Source of the DNA: Ornithodoros turicata
Taxonomy: Eukaryota > Arthropoda > Arachnida > Ixodida > Argasidae
Length of the DNA: 64,000 nucleotides
Assembly (NCBI RefSeq): GCF_037126465.1
Contig: NW_026999474.1
Span: forward strand, 62,001 to 126,000
Reading direction: 5' to 3'
Position 1 is the stretch's first letter. Every line of letters begins with the position of its first letter. Position numbers and translations under genes: made by a program. Below the pieces are notes generated by a model that saw only the letters and a program-made list of their open reading frames with translations, was not told the DNA's origin and did not search any database. Shown one piece after another: positions 22,151 through 33,324 of the stretch.

Positions 22151-23174
22151 CAGGGTGTTTCACCTATAAGGTGATAAAAAATTCAACTGGCTACGTACTC
22201 GCCGGAGGTTTGTAGGACTTTCGGCAATTACCTTCTAGAAACTTTTGCCACCATTTAGGAAGACTTTGGACAATTTTTAATTGAGGTAAATTTATTTTCT
22301 TCAATTGAACTTTGAAAAGTGCCAAGCGAACCTCACTTTTTTTTACAGAAATATGAAGTCCTCCACGGATAACCACAGACTCAACAAAAACTACGCGCAG
22401 TATCGCAACAGAAATAGTCGGAAAAAAATCAGCGAAAATTACGCTTTAGCCCCGCCTGCTTGATTTTCGCAAAGAAGAGCGCGCCGTAGGTGCGTGGAGA
22501 GGGTGAAGTGTCCCCGCCTCTTGTTTTAACTTTCATTTCCCCGCTTTGACCATGATGCTGGTGACTACCGACTTATCAGAAAGAAAACAAAATAACCGTC
22601 TTAACGCAAGGAAGGAAAAACAAATGAAGGCGGGGACACTTCCTCCTCTAGACGCACTTGTCGCGCGCGCGTTTTTGCGAAAATCAAGCAGGCAGGGCTA
22701 AAGCGTAATTTTCACTAATTTTTTTTCCATTATTTCTGTTTCGATACTGTGTATACTTTTCGTCGGGTCTGTGGTTATCCGTGGAGGACTTCATATTTTT
22801 GTAAAAGAAAGTGAGGTTCGCTTAGCAATGTTCAAAGTTCATTTGAAAAAAATAAATTTCCCGTAATTGAAAATTGTCCAAAGCCTTCCTCAATACAGTC
22901 AAACTCCTTTATAGCGAACACCTTTTTAACGAAAATACCACTACAGCAAATTTTTTTGCAGTCCCACTGGAGCCCTATAGGTCCAATAATGGACACCCTT
23001 TTTAACGAAAATACTTTTACTGCAAATTTTTTTTTGCTGTCCCCTGAGTTTCGTTGTAAAGGAGCTTGACTGTAGTAGCAAAAGTTTTCAGAAGGTAATT
23101 GTCGAAAGTCCCACAATCCTCCAGCGAGTACGCCGCCAGTTATAATTTTTTATCTCCTTACGTGAAACACCCTG
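22151..23174. mobile_element. Foldback MITE, TA-flanked, CAGGGTGTTTCAC termini
   Basis: The sequence from CAGGGTGTTTCACC at 22151 to GTGAAACACCCTG at 23174 is a long imperfect palindrome: the left arm (22151-22490) pairs with the right arm (22640-23174) once a nested insert is removed. TA dinucleotides border both ends, which fits insertion by a Tc1/mariner-type transposase. It encodes no protein. Confidence 0.8.
22896..23072. mobile_element. Nested short MITE (CAGTCAAACTCC termini), TA duplication
   Basis: It starts CAGTCAAACTCCTTTATAGC and ends GTAAAGGAGCTTGACTG, flanked by TA on both sides (22894-22895 and 23073-23074). Removing it with one TA restores alignment of the foldback arm with its partner at about 22250. 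The interior also contains the repeated word TTTTTAACGAAAATAC. The termini resemble pogo/Tigger-type elements. Confidence 0.8.
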
Positions 23175-23198
23175 TATAGCTCTTTTTTATTTCAGTGC

Positions 23199-23386
23199 TA
23201 GCGCCGCGAAGCAACTGTGGCTATAAGAGACGTGCACCTGTGGACAGATGGAACTTGTGGTGAACAGAGGGGTTAGTATGCGTCCTAGGCCGACGTTCGT
23301 CTGCCGGAAAACCCAAGGAAAACCTCAGATGGGGATTCGAACCGGCGCGGAAAGCGGCCACCCTAACTGGTGTGGCGGGCCGTGGA
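23199..23386 (-). repeat. tRNA-derived SINE, minus strand
   Basis: Reading on the minus strand, a Pol III B box (GGTTCGAATCC; complement at 23334-23344) is followed by a body sharing words with the SINE at 59640-59905 and the ending (CCACAGTTGCTTCGCGGCGC). Its A-box end is next to an LTR-like repeat. Confidence 0.65.
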
Positions 23387-24290
23387 CAACGACGAAGATG
23401 GCCACGCGCCTGGAGCACCGGCTTCAGTTCCACCGGCGCGGCCATGGAGATATGCCACCGTCATCGCCTCTCCGTGGCATTCCATCACCGTCTGTCGGGG
23501 CTCATGTAGAGGAACTCCACCTCCTCTACATTTGGTGACCCGAACGATGAACATCAAGTTCGGCGCCATTAGGCCATCCCAAATTTCTGACCACACCATC
23601 GGCGAGCACTACCACGGCACGCTATACCTGGAAGCCACCATCATTACTCGGCCCATCACGATCACGTCCCGAACGCCCTTCGCCTCGCGCCCAACACGTC
23701 GACCGCTTCTGTCCACACCGACTGACCCACGACCATCGCTTCACGGCTTCCAGGGACCGACCTGCGCTGTCTATGGCTTCCGGCACACTGACGACCCACC
23801 GCTACATTTCCACATCTCGACTCGCATCCGCTGCCGGCCGCGACAACTGAGCAACGTGCTCCCCTGCCGGTTTCGGCAGTCGCGGCAGCCGACGCCACGG
23901 CACGCTTCAGCCGGCGTCTCGCCAGTCAACACGGCTAACGTAGCCTCACTTCCTGGGACCACATGAGCTCTCGCTCCCGTGGCGGTTTCGGCACCCCAGA
24001 ATACTTCAGCGCCCGTGCACGACTTCAACGACTTCGCCCCTCATCGACCTCTTCCTGCCACGTGGGCTGTGCCGTGCATTGGACATGTCCAGCACTGCGC
24101 GTCATCCACGGTAGCGCTTGCTTCTCCCTCCTGTGTCGACGTGATTCTTCGACCTTTCTTGTCGCCGCTCCGCCATGGACAACGACGAAGATGGCCACGC
24201 GCCTGGAGCACCTGCCTCAATTCCACCGGCGCGGCCATGGAGATGTCCATCATCGCCGGTCGGGACTCATGTAGAGTCGGGACTCAAATT
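23387..24290 (+). mobile_element. Short LTR-like (TRIM-like) unit with direct terminal repeats
   Basis: About 110 bp starting GGACAACGACGAAGATGGCC at about 23388 is repeated directly at about 24178, with the same ending (GGGCTCATGTAGAG / GGGACTCATGTAGAG). Just inside the left copy is TTTGGTGACCCGAACGATG (about 23530-23548), placed like a primer-binding site. The GC-rich interior has an open frame (23370-23966) without any recognised gag or pol domain. I infer a terminal-repeat retrotransposon in miniature or a gypsy relic. Confidence 0.45.
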
Positions 24291-24317
24291 TCCAACGGAA
24301 ATGGAAAGCGCATGTTC

Positions 24318-24672
24318 GATTTACCCCGAAACATCACTGAAGGCTTCCAGCACCACAGCGGGAACACATGAAAAAAAAAAATATGCAAAAAGCGCCGTTT
24401 TGGGATTCGCAAGTCACGCACGTTCAAAGCAAGAAGAGAGATGCGTGGAACTACAGGAAGCGTCAGGTGACAATGAAGGGGTGACCTAATCAGAGGGACC
24501 AAATTTTGTGAGGCGAGGGAATGTCAAGGGGGCGGAACAACGACGGCCCGCATAGCGCTGAAATACTCTCGCCCGGCGACAGTCCCAAAAGGGCGCTTTT
24601 TGCATATTTTTTTCATGTGTTCCCGCTGAGGTGCTGGACGTCTTGGGTGATGTTTCGGGGTAAATCGAACAT
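24318..24672. repeat. Inverted repeat with ~90-bp arms
   Basis: 24318-24405 (containing TTACCCCGAAACATCAC and GCGGGAACACATGAAAA) is the reverse complement of about 24579-24672. The roughly 175-bp spacer has no recognised content. Farther right, AACACCCTGTATATG at about 24866-24880 looks like another element end. Confidence 0.65.
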
Positions 24673-25202
24673 GGAGGACACGTTGGAAGAACGTGAAGTT
24701 GACTTGGCAAATTAGCGAGATCAATTTTAAAAATTCAATTTATTGCGCTTGAAATTTGACAAAATCAGTCTTCCTTGTTGGCAAAAGTGCCGCAAAAAAC
24801 CAATGCAGCAAGCGGCTACCTTGTACAATGTCTAGATTTTTTTAAATATAATTCAGGGACACGTTACAGCAAACACCCTGTATATGTACCTTGCGCTAAC
24901 AATACACGTGAACGAAGTCCTATGAGACGTTCCTTTTTGGATGATGACATTGCAGAGCGTTATCTCATAGCACATACCGGCCATACACCAGTTCTATGCA
25001 AGACAAGCGTCGGTGTCCGTTCTGCAGAATATTATAACGAATTCCACTCGTGTTTACTTACTAAGCCGGCGTAGTACTCCTACGAAAATGTGGCTAACAA
25101 AACGTTTGCTGCAATCTATCAAACATAAAAACAATATCCACAACAAGTGTCGAATGTACCCTAATAAGCTTTAGTTACGCGTCCGCTATACTACTACAAT
25201 AC

Positions 25203-25440
25203 TCTAAAAATGGTATTAAAGACAGCCAAAGAGCAATACTTTACCGATTCTCTTAATCTGTGTGCCGGAGACTAAAGAAAACAAGTTGTTCCCAGGGCCC
25301 AATCAACAAACTTTCTTGGGGTTATATTGGAAGAACACCTCAGTTGGAGTGTTGACACTATCGCAGTTAGAAGCAAGGTATGCTTAGGGTTATACGCACT
25401 TTTGAGCATCTATTATTCACCCGCACTTGAACTAGGCACT
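25203..25440 (+). pseudogene. Fragment of a non-LTR reverse transcriptase C-terminal region
   Basis: In one frame 25294-25440 reads NFLGVILEEHLSWSVDTI and SKVCLGLYALLSIYYSPAL, matching the conserved K(Y/F)LGV-x-(L/I)-(D/E)-x-x-L-x-W block that follows the RT palm in non-LTR elements. A stop at about 25273 and the abrupt ends show a short dead piece. The clade cannot be determined. Confidence 0.55.
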
Positions 25441-25799
25441 CGAAGTGTACGGTATGAGTTACAATTGGGTTTTAACACCACTTTATTTTATATAAAAAAG
25501 AGCTTTACGTATCATACTATGTATCCCACCCAGAAATTCAGTATCCTTCGCGTTGAATATGCTATCCGACATAGTTATAAGTGCAAAAGACACGGACAGA
25601 GGAAATTGGACACGGACAAGCACTAACTTGCAACTAATTTTTATTAAGCGAAAACTTCGCTTGCACTTATAACTTACCAACGCGCCGAAACCATTTCGTT
25701 ACTCGGATGTTATCCGTAATGGACGTTTTCACTCTTGCTAAGTACTCCAGCATATAATTCATGGGAACGCTATTACCCACATAACGTCGTTTCATTTCC

Positions 25800-26036
25800 T
25801 TTGCGGACGGCAACCTGCAGGAACTCGACTTGCTTGGAATCGCTCCCTGACCGAGATAATAAAAGGCGAAAGATTAATGGGGGGGGGGGGGGGGGGTTGG
25901 AGGGATAGACCTGACCGAAAACATGACAAGTTGCTCGTGCACTGGTTAATCAGAGTGGACTCCCGATGGCGTCGTGTGATCTCCATCGTGGGTTCAAACC
26001 GTGCAGGTGCAGCTGAGAAATAGCATGACAACAGTC
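25800..26036 (+). repeat. Second type of tRNA-related SINE, with poly-G tract
   Basis: It shares GACTTGCTTGGAATCGCTCC with 51185-52065 and the ending CTCC(C/T)GATGGC...GGGTTCAAACC...GGTGCAGCTGAGAAAT. GGGTTCAAACC at about 25990-26000 resembles a Pol III B box. A G-run of about 17 lies at 25879-25896. Its right end was entered by the hAT element at 26045. Confidence 0.5.
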
Positions 26037-26044
26037 ATTTTTAC

Positions 26045-27490
26045 TAGGGCTTGAGCTCTAACACGTTTTTCCGATTTTCGTTTAAAACGCTTCCGTTTAA
26101 ACGTTTTATACGCCGTTTAGATTAACGTATAGTATGGAAAACTTTTCCTTATGAAATGTTTAAACGTTTTGTTTAATGCGAAACGTTTAAACGTGTCGTT
26201 CATGTGAAACGTTTAAGCGTTTTGTTAAAATGAAGCGGTTGAACGTTTTGTCAAGGTCGTTTAAACGTCTTGTTAATACGAAACAAAACGCTTTTCGAAA
26301 CGGATAACTATTTAAGCAACTTCTTATCTTTATTAATGGGGAAACATGGACGCGCAGGCATTACGAGGACAGAGACAGAAGTTGTCCTCGTTATGCCTGG
26401 CGCGTCCATGGTTCCCATCAGTAATTACCAACTACGCCAGTTCCTCACTGTCCTTATAAGTAGCTTATTACTTCAGTTCATGTTTGTCTTTTAAGCAACC
26501 CCCTATTTCTGTTCATTTTCGTCGTACATTTCATTATGAACCGACGTGTTTTCCTATAGTTTTAAACATGTCGAGCTCGTAATGGCGGTGATGACGTTTG
26601 AATCTTTTGGGTAGTTTATACTAAAAATTCTGTATTTATCTTCTTTACGCGAGTAGTATTTTGGTGAAAAGACCAATGCGGAAGACTGTCATCTTGAGCG
26701 ACTACTTTAGCGTGAAGCATATGTAACCTGCTCTTTCCTATGGTTCCCATTATTGCGCTCTAAAACCAGAACATTTGCCAATTACGCGTTAAGAACCAAT
26801 CACTGTCCCGAATGATATCATTCTTGCGTCAGAGTGGGAAAAAAGGGATGAGCACGACTTTTGTGGCATGATGCGCTGACGCGAATTCCCACAAGGAGCC
26901 GTACACCTCCCGTTACAAATTGTGATGGAGAAAAGGATAACACCCAGAATTGTAATTCTGCGAGACGATGTCGATGAGATAAAGCTCCGTTTTTGGAGCG
27001 TCAGCGATCCCAATGCCATGAGTGCACGCGGAGCGGAGTTCGGTGTACGCTGCGAACGGGGTCGTAGCAACGCTCTATAAACCACCAAGGAACGGAATAA
27101 AATGCGCCCTGCGCTGTGACTGTTCTTTATTAAACATAAGACGGTCACAAATGAGCGGGACAAAGTAACATGCCACTTTAACGATACCCTGCACTGTCTT
27201 TCAAGGAAAGTAAGCCGTAGAGTGCTTAGAGGAGGAAAGAAAACGATTTAACAGGATTATATAAAAGAAAACGATTAAACGTCTCCTAGGAAAACGTTTA
27301 TATACGCATCACTGTATGTTTATGCAAACGAAAACGTTTAAACGTATCCTGGGAAGATGTTTAAATACGTATACGTGCTGTTGAACGTACATCTATCAGA
27401 ACACGTTTAGACGCGTTTTAAGAAAACGTTTAATCTGTGAAACGTGTTACAAAACGCGTTTCTTAAGAAAACGTTTAACACAGAGCTCAA
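26045..27490. mobile_element. Non-autonomous hAT element, CGTTTAAACG subterminal repeats
   Basis: It is flanked by the 8-bp target duplication ATTTTTAC (26037-26044 and 27491-27498). Its ends are TAGGGCTTGAGCTCT and, in inverted form, TTGAGCTCTGTGTT; the outermost TAGGGC is missing on the right. The terminal 250-300 bp on both sides carry about a dozen AAACGTTT/CGTTTAAACG words, an arrangement typical of transposase-binding subterminal repeats. Internal open frames lack a transposase. Confidence 0.8.
26339..26416. repeat. Strong hairpin inside the hAT element
   Basis: Arms 26339-26371 and 26383-26416 (CATGGACGCGCAGGCATTAC and complement) pair over about 32 bp around an 11-nt loop. Confidence 0.75.
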
Positions 27491-27748
27491 ATTTTTACAC
27501 TTTTTTTCGGTGCATCGCCAGTATGAGAAGATGATGATCATCTGTGAAATGCACGCACTCGTGGACTTCGCTCGCCTCCAGAAGTAGACTGTGTGTGTGC
27601 TTTGCAAGTTCGAACTTGGTTTGGTTGCAGTCTATTCAACGAACGAAACATCCTGTACGCACGGTGAATAGATGAGTCACACATTTGAGTCTATACGTTG
27701 CATCAATAAATATGTATTTAGCCTATCAAAAATGTCTTAGTTTTTTTG

Positions 27749-27931
27749 GAATAACAAGCGCCAGGTATGAAAACCAGTAGAAGTCAATGGTAGCCAGGGA
27801 CGGCCGAAAGGCGAGCCAAACGGAGAGGTTGCTGATTGGCAGGCTGCTAGGCATCACGACGAATTTTCATTGGTCGTATGTCCAGTGTTGCCTGAATTAT
27901 CTCAAACTATGGGCTCTACGGGGAGCTGTGG
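27749..27931. repeat. Dispersed repeat, inverted copy at 54588-54766
   Basis: Shared words are CAAACTATGGGCTCTACGGG (complement at 54593-54612 with small changes), CGGCCGAAAGGCGA and CAGTAGAAGTCAATGG. Ends and class are unknown. Confidence 0.6.
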
Positions 27932-27999
27932 GCGCCTGATCAAGGATAGTCAGTAAGAGGAAGGAAGAGCAAGTCATCGCCGGAACCTGATATTACCTC

Positions 28000-28129
28000 T
28001 CACATGTGGTACACTGATTAGCACAGCACACGTAAACCGGCTCAACCCGTTATTTTGGTAGCGCTGAACCCGAACCGATAAGCTTGAACCGGAACTTGAA
28101 CCAAAACGCAGAAAAAACGGTTTCGAGCC
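28000..28129. repeat. Solo terminus of a hAT-like element (AACCGGTTC-rich)
   Basis: The words AACCGG, GAACC and AACCCG cluster before a terminus GGTTTCGAGCCCTG. A similar cluster is at 50505-50622. No partner end is nearby. Confidence 0.5.
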
Positions 28130-28949
28130 CTGGTCGTTACGGCACCGCATGAAGAGCTGCCACAATCCTCGGTTGTCCCTACGTCGAAGCTTCCGTACTA
28201 GCACTTCACCCGGCTTCTGGGACATGTAAAACAAGTCTCGGTTGTGTGTACCTGATATAGCTGAATCACGAAGCGGCAGGCGGTTCTCTACCGCGCCTCA
28301 CGCATAGCGAAAACGAGCACACGTTTAAAAAGTTGAATAGGTACAATCCACCCAATTACCATATGTGTTAGCGGCGCAAAGAGTAGCCACAGTAGCCTTG
28401 CCTAGACGATGCAGCAAAACACGTTCACTTGTTTTTGATCCACGCAGGGAAACATATCTGAGCCAGAACCTCGGCAGAGCCTTTTTTGTGCAACAATAAT
28501 GACACTTTTTGCGGACGACACCATTGCGCTTTCGACAAAAATAAAGGAATGGACCAAGGCTCGTTTCCTTCTATTTATCTTATCGCACTTGGGCTCTGTT
28601 TCAGCAACGCCGATTAACGTTGAACCAAGATCAAGCGTCTCGTCAATTTCAACTTAGCATTCAATTCTTTCTCAATAAAGTTATTTAGTGACATAACGTC
28701 AATTCCAGTATCGGTAGCTAATGTTAGAGAAATAGGGTGGAGTCGTAATTTCAAGTTCAGCGGGACGCTTGGTCGCAGCTCGTCCCTTAAAGTGGCACAT
28801 AAGTCATTTTTAACACCCAGTTTTCTTCCTATAAAACTGTTAAGTTTGCCAGTAAGATGCACCATGCGAAGTAATTTACACCACAGAGTCATAATTATCG
28901 CAGAAACTGAATTTAATATACGCCGCAAAAAGAGGCCGTGCGCAACAGT

Positions 28950-29460
28950 GGTGAAGAGCAGTACCAGCCTGTGATCTGCCTGGAACCTCGCGCTGACGCT
29001 ATAAGAAGAACGCTCGCTGATTGGCCTAGAGAAATGTTGTCTGCTACTCCGCTGTCGTCTGCTACTCGGCTGTTCGGGGTTCTGATAAAGCCTTTCTGCT
29101 TGCTCGGTAATGCTTCGGCCGCTCCTTCCATCCCCAATTCTCTGGGAGAACTGGCAAAACAGGTTTACGGCGGCAAAGGGACAATGCGCTGACCCCGACT
29201 GACCGGAAAACCAGAACGAGTCTCCTTATGCCGTCATCGGTGACGTGCCATCATACCTCCTCATCCTCGTTATAGCTGGAGTGGCGAGTTAAGGGTGAAG
29301 GCGCGGAGCTACGTTTATGTGAGTTTTTTCCTGGGAAACAAATTGCACACATCAAAACCTTTCGCGCTATTCGGTATAATGACACACACACTTTCATCAG
29401 ATGGCTTAATCTGAATTTTTTTTGGATGGCCCTCTGTACTCATTTAAAGGGGTTCCGAAA
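28950..29460 (+). repeat. Dispersed repeat, first direct copy
   Basis: The opening (GTACCAGCCTGTGA...CGCTCGCTGATTGG) and the ending (TTCATCAGATGGCTTAA...CATTTAAAGG) both recur, in order, at 30235-30650. It encodes nothing recognised. Confidence 0.6.
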
Positions 29461-30234
29461 CCATTTCCAAACATTCAACTAAATCACCTAGTAAATATTG
29501 ATCTACGTGTACTGAACATGCACATGAAAACGCTGTCTCTGCTATACCGCGTTAAGGGATTACATGCAGCGAATATGCGACGAACAATCTGCCAACTTCG
29601 TCCAGCGGCGTTCGCTCGACGCCCGTCGTCAAAAATACGCCGCCGGCAGTCGATCAAGCCAGCCCAGAAAACTTGGCACAGCGTCCGACGCTCCCGGAAG
29701 CAGCCAGCCGGCAGCGCCGGGATAACAGCCAATCAGAGGTCACTACTGGTCTCGACTTCCGTCTTCTGCTAGCCGTGCGTACTCGCCATCGTCTTTGCGC
29801 GATATTCACCTGTTGTACCAGACCCAAAACCAGCAATGACATCAAAAGCGGCGCGCCTCGAATAGTCGCGCGTGCAAAAGCACCTCCTCTTCTGGGATTG
29901 CGGGCGCATGAATTATAAAGATCACCGAAAAAAAGCGGTGGTTTGGGCCGAGGTCGTCGCCGTAGAACACCCATATCAACCTGAACAGCGACGCTTTCTC
30001 CTACGACTGTCTCTCGCACGTTCCAGGAAATAAGCACGTAAATGACCGAGACAAAACGACTAAAAATTGTTTTTTAATGAGGTTATACCATTTTTATTGC
30101 GTAGTCGATTATTAGAAAGTCTCCAAAGCTTGCTTGTTCGTTTCATCATTAACCACAACAGTTTCTCTTGTCTGGACGCACTGACAGCCCCGCAACAAAA
30201 TCGCAGCGGCATCCGCTGCTTCTTCGCTGCATGT
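29461..30234. other. GC-rich spacer between two direct repeat copies; no gene seen
   Basis: Overlapping open frames on both strands at 29422-30037 reflect base composition; none shows a domain. Confidence 0.4.
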
Positions 30235-30650
30235 AACGCACAACTGTGGTGTACCAGCCTGTGACACTGCGCTGAGGTTGTACCGTTCGCGCTCGCTGAT
30301 TGGTTCAGAGTATCGTCTGCTAGTCAGCTATTCTGGGCTCTGAAGAAACACTGTACACAGGGAAACTCCCGCGGGACAATGCAATCCTGCATGTCCGGCG
30401 TTTCAATCCCCCCGAGGGAAGGGGACAAAATAAGACAGTTCTCATGCACAAAAAGAGAGGCTGACGTATCCTCCTTCTACTCCTTGTTACACCCCGGGGG
30501 TGAGTTGACAGTGGATGAGCGCGGCTGTGTTTCTGCACTTTTGTGCTGTTCGGCAAATAGACGCGTGTACGTTCATCAGATGTCTTAAACTGAAAATATT
30601 TTTCGATGGCCATCTGCGCTCCTTTAAGTGTTGGATCTGAATTCCCCTCG
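30235..30650 (+). repeat. Dispersed repeat, second direct copy
   Basis: It matches 28950-29460 at both ends and is about 100 bp shorter inside. Confidence 0.6.
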
Positions 30651-32272
30651 TATTGAACGCACCCCTTCAATGCCGTTTTGTTTTTGGGTAAAAAAAAACA
30701 ATGTGCGTCGTATGCGCGAGTGAATACCTATGTTGACACATTGGATAAGTCAGGGTGTGGTCAGTGGAAGTTCACACACCTGCTAGAAGTATGGGTTAGA
30801 GTAACTAAATAAGCTTCGCTTCAGAGTATCGACACTGACGTCCAAGGGAGAGCAGGAGCGCCACCGCACCGGTACACTTCCCAGTTGTGGGTCAAAGATG
30901 GCTAACATAAGGCTGCGGTGCCACTCCTCCCCTGAAAACGGCCACTTTCCAGAAAGGATTTCGTCGTCCTGTGCGTGTGTTCCTAAAGTCCCTGAATATT
31001 AAAAGCAGCGACAACTCCTCCTTCCCTCTCCCCCCACACATGCTTCTCTCCCTTCGCCTCGACAGTGGCGCCGCCTGGATCGCTGCACCGTAGCAGACGA
31101 CAGCCGTGTTATAGCCGTGTTCAGGCAAGCAGAACATTACTGTTTCCTTTGTTTGCGCGTTCTGGATAGGTCTTCATCGAATGACCTCGTGAAATTTAGT
31201 CCCGCTATGAAAACAGAAGTGTCGAGGGAAAAATAATTAAACAAACGCATGAAATAAAGCGCCCACTTGTTTGTGGCAATGAACAGATACATTGTAGTGA
31301 GGCATCACACGCGTTGTAGGTGATGACCGTTGGGGGATTTTTTAATCAAATTTTACAAACTTCTCATTGAAAAATATGGTTGACAGGACGCTCTTTACCC
31401 CTTTGCATGTTGCATTTTGCTTCTCCGTTTGTCGTTTCAGAAAGCATATACTTTGAAAAATAAAACGTCTCTTTCCCATAGTAGGGACCTATCGATGGCA
31501 TAACAGTAGATGTAGGAGATTGCTTAAGTAACTTAAGTTGTGCTTTATTAAAGCTCCGATAAGCCATACTTTGGGTTAATTCGAACTATCTCGAAATTTT
31601 GCACGGCCTGACAAGTTTTTGAAGTATTGAAACGGCGCTCGCTCCACACAGCACCCTCGCTTGGATCGCACGACTTGGTTTAACTTGGTTCAATAAAGCG
31701 AAGTGGTTCGGGACAAAAAAAGTAACTGTCAAAATGGCATCATACGTCAACAAACTACACTGTTCTGTGAGGTACGTTGATTTAGAAACAGGAGAACGGT
31801 ATACTGTACGGTCAAGTACTCGGCACTCTTCGTAAGTTCGTACTCTTCCGTACGTTTTTAAATATGCCTGCAATGTTCACTGACCGCATAAGCGTTACCC
31901 ATCCGTGAAACGGTCCCGAACACAAACAAAAATTCACTACAGCGGCGCAACCAGACGCAAAATGTGGCTACGCCGTGACAATGAAAGCTTTGCACGGCGA
32001 CAGCAAGGGTAAGCCAAGATAAACGCAATAATTTCTTGACAAGACTGAAAGGACTGCAAAGCCTTTCCCTCGCACAGCTGAGATGGTGGCGTTCCCTTAT
32101 AAATTCTCTTGCAATGAAAGGCAACACAAAAAGTTCTTGCCATCGCCATATCGGGTATGGCACCCGAAGGCACAGCAACTAATTTTTGGATAAAACACTC
32201 GCAGGGAGGCTCAGAAACAAGCGCAGTCGCATAGTTTGCCATTGGTACTCCCTGCGCATTTCTGCAGGAGGA
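30651..32272. other. No gene seen
   Basis: The only structure noted is a 41-bp segment (30801-30841, containing AAATAAGCTTCGCTTCAGAG) that is the reverse complement of 40924-40962. Otherwise there are only short unrecognised frames. Confidence 0.45.
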
Positions 32273-32280
32273 ATGGCGGC

Positions 32281-33316
32281 TAGTGATGCAGAACTATCGA
32301 TACTATCGATAGTCAAATACTATCGAACCATCGATAGTATGAAAACTATCGATAGTACTATCGATAGTGAGAAACTATCGATAGTAAGGAAACTATCGAT
32401 AATGGACCTATCGATAGTGACAGAACTATCGATAGTAGGCAAGCTATCGATAGTGAGAAACTCAGCGATAGCCGACTATCGATAGTGAGAGAACTATTGA
32501 TAGTCGACTATCGATAGTGAGAGAACTATTGATAGTCGACCATCGATAGTATGTTATCAGCGGTCACTATTGTGAAGGTATCAAGCTAGCTATCTCAGGC
32601 TACCTCGCAGTACAGGCGCAGCAGACTGAAGGGAAAGAAAGTAGACAAGCTCATATTTATCCACCAGAATTACTGGCTTACACACGACTAAGTTCCAATC
32701 TCTTCCAGCAAATGCCTTAGGAGAAGAGCCTCCAATTTCTAAAACGAAAAGTGCTGTACCCAGTTTTTGTTGACATTCTGAGATTCTGACGAGGATGAGC
32801 AATTCAGCAATCTCTGTTGGTGTAGTACAAACTTATTGTGTGGTGTATTCGTTAATCTAGGTTAGACAGCGGGATGTACTGTCGTCATTGCAGGCCCCTC
32901 ATTGAACGCAAAGCTAAGTAAGCAACCATGGTTATGAGTAGTGAAAGTGCCTCCACCCGTAAGCGTTAAGTACGCACGGCGCAGTCGGTGGTGGTCCGCT
33001 CCCAGGAACCAAGTGTTTCGTGTATTACGGGAAATAAACCCATAACCGAACAAAGTGAGGCGTCGCTAAACTGCCTGTATCTTCCGATAGTCAAATGTCT
33101 TAAAACTATCGATAGTCAAGTATCGATCGCCAACTATTGATACTCAAATGTCGTGAAACTATCGATAGCACTATCGACGGTCACATGTAGTAAAACGATC
33201 GATAGTACTGTCGATAGTCGCATGTAGTAAAACTATCGATAGTACTATCGATGATCACAAGTCGTAAAACTATCGATAGTGTCGATAGTCGATTTTTCTA
33301 TAGTTTTGCAGCACTA
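32281..33316. mobile_element. Non-autonomous hAT element, ACTATCGATAGT subterminal repeats
   Basis: It is flanked by the perfect 8-bp target duplication ATGGCGGC (32273-32280 and 33317-33324). The terminal inverted repeats are TAGTGATGCAGAACTAT and, on the other strand, TAGTGCTGCAAAACTAT. The first 260 bp and last 240 bp hold about twenty copies of ACTATCGATAGT or close variants. The middle (32560-33080) is unrelated sequence with no transposase. Confidence 0.88.
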
Positions 33317-33324
33317 ATGGCGGC

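Noticed and set aside
23370..23966. 198-codon open frame in GC-rich DNA
   Set aside because: Composition-driven (proline/arginine/threonine-rich), overlaps the SINE/LTR-like border and shows no gag or pol motif.
26789..27163. 124-codon minus-strand ORF inside a hAT element
   Set aside because: Does not resemble hAT transposase or any family I know.
28497..28565. Plus-strand peptide LFADDTIALSTK resembling a reverse transcriptase active site
   Set aside because: Only about 20 codons are open and nothing before or after resembles an RT; too short to call.
28614..28928. 104-codon minus-strand ORF
   Set aside because: No recognisable domain, and the following sequence does not continue a protein family.
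32281..32560. CRISPR-like array (regular ACTATCGATAGT repeats)
   Set aside because: Spacing is irregular, the motif is a 12-bp palindrome and the array is the subterminal region of a hAT element in a eukaryotic genome.
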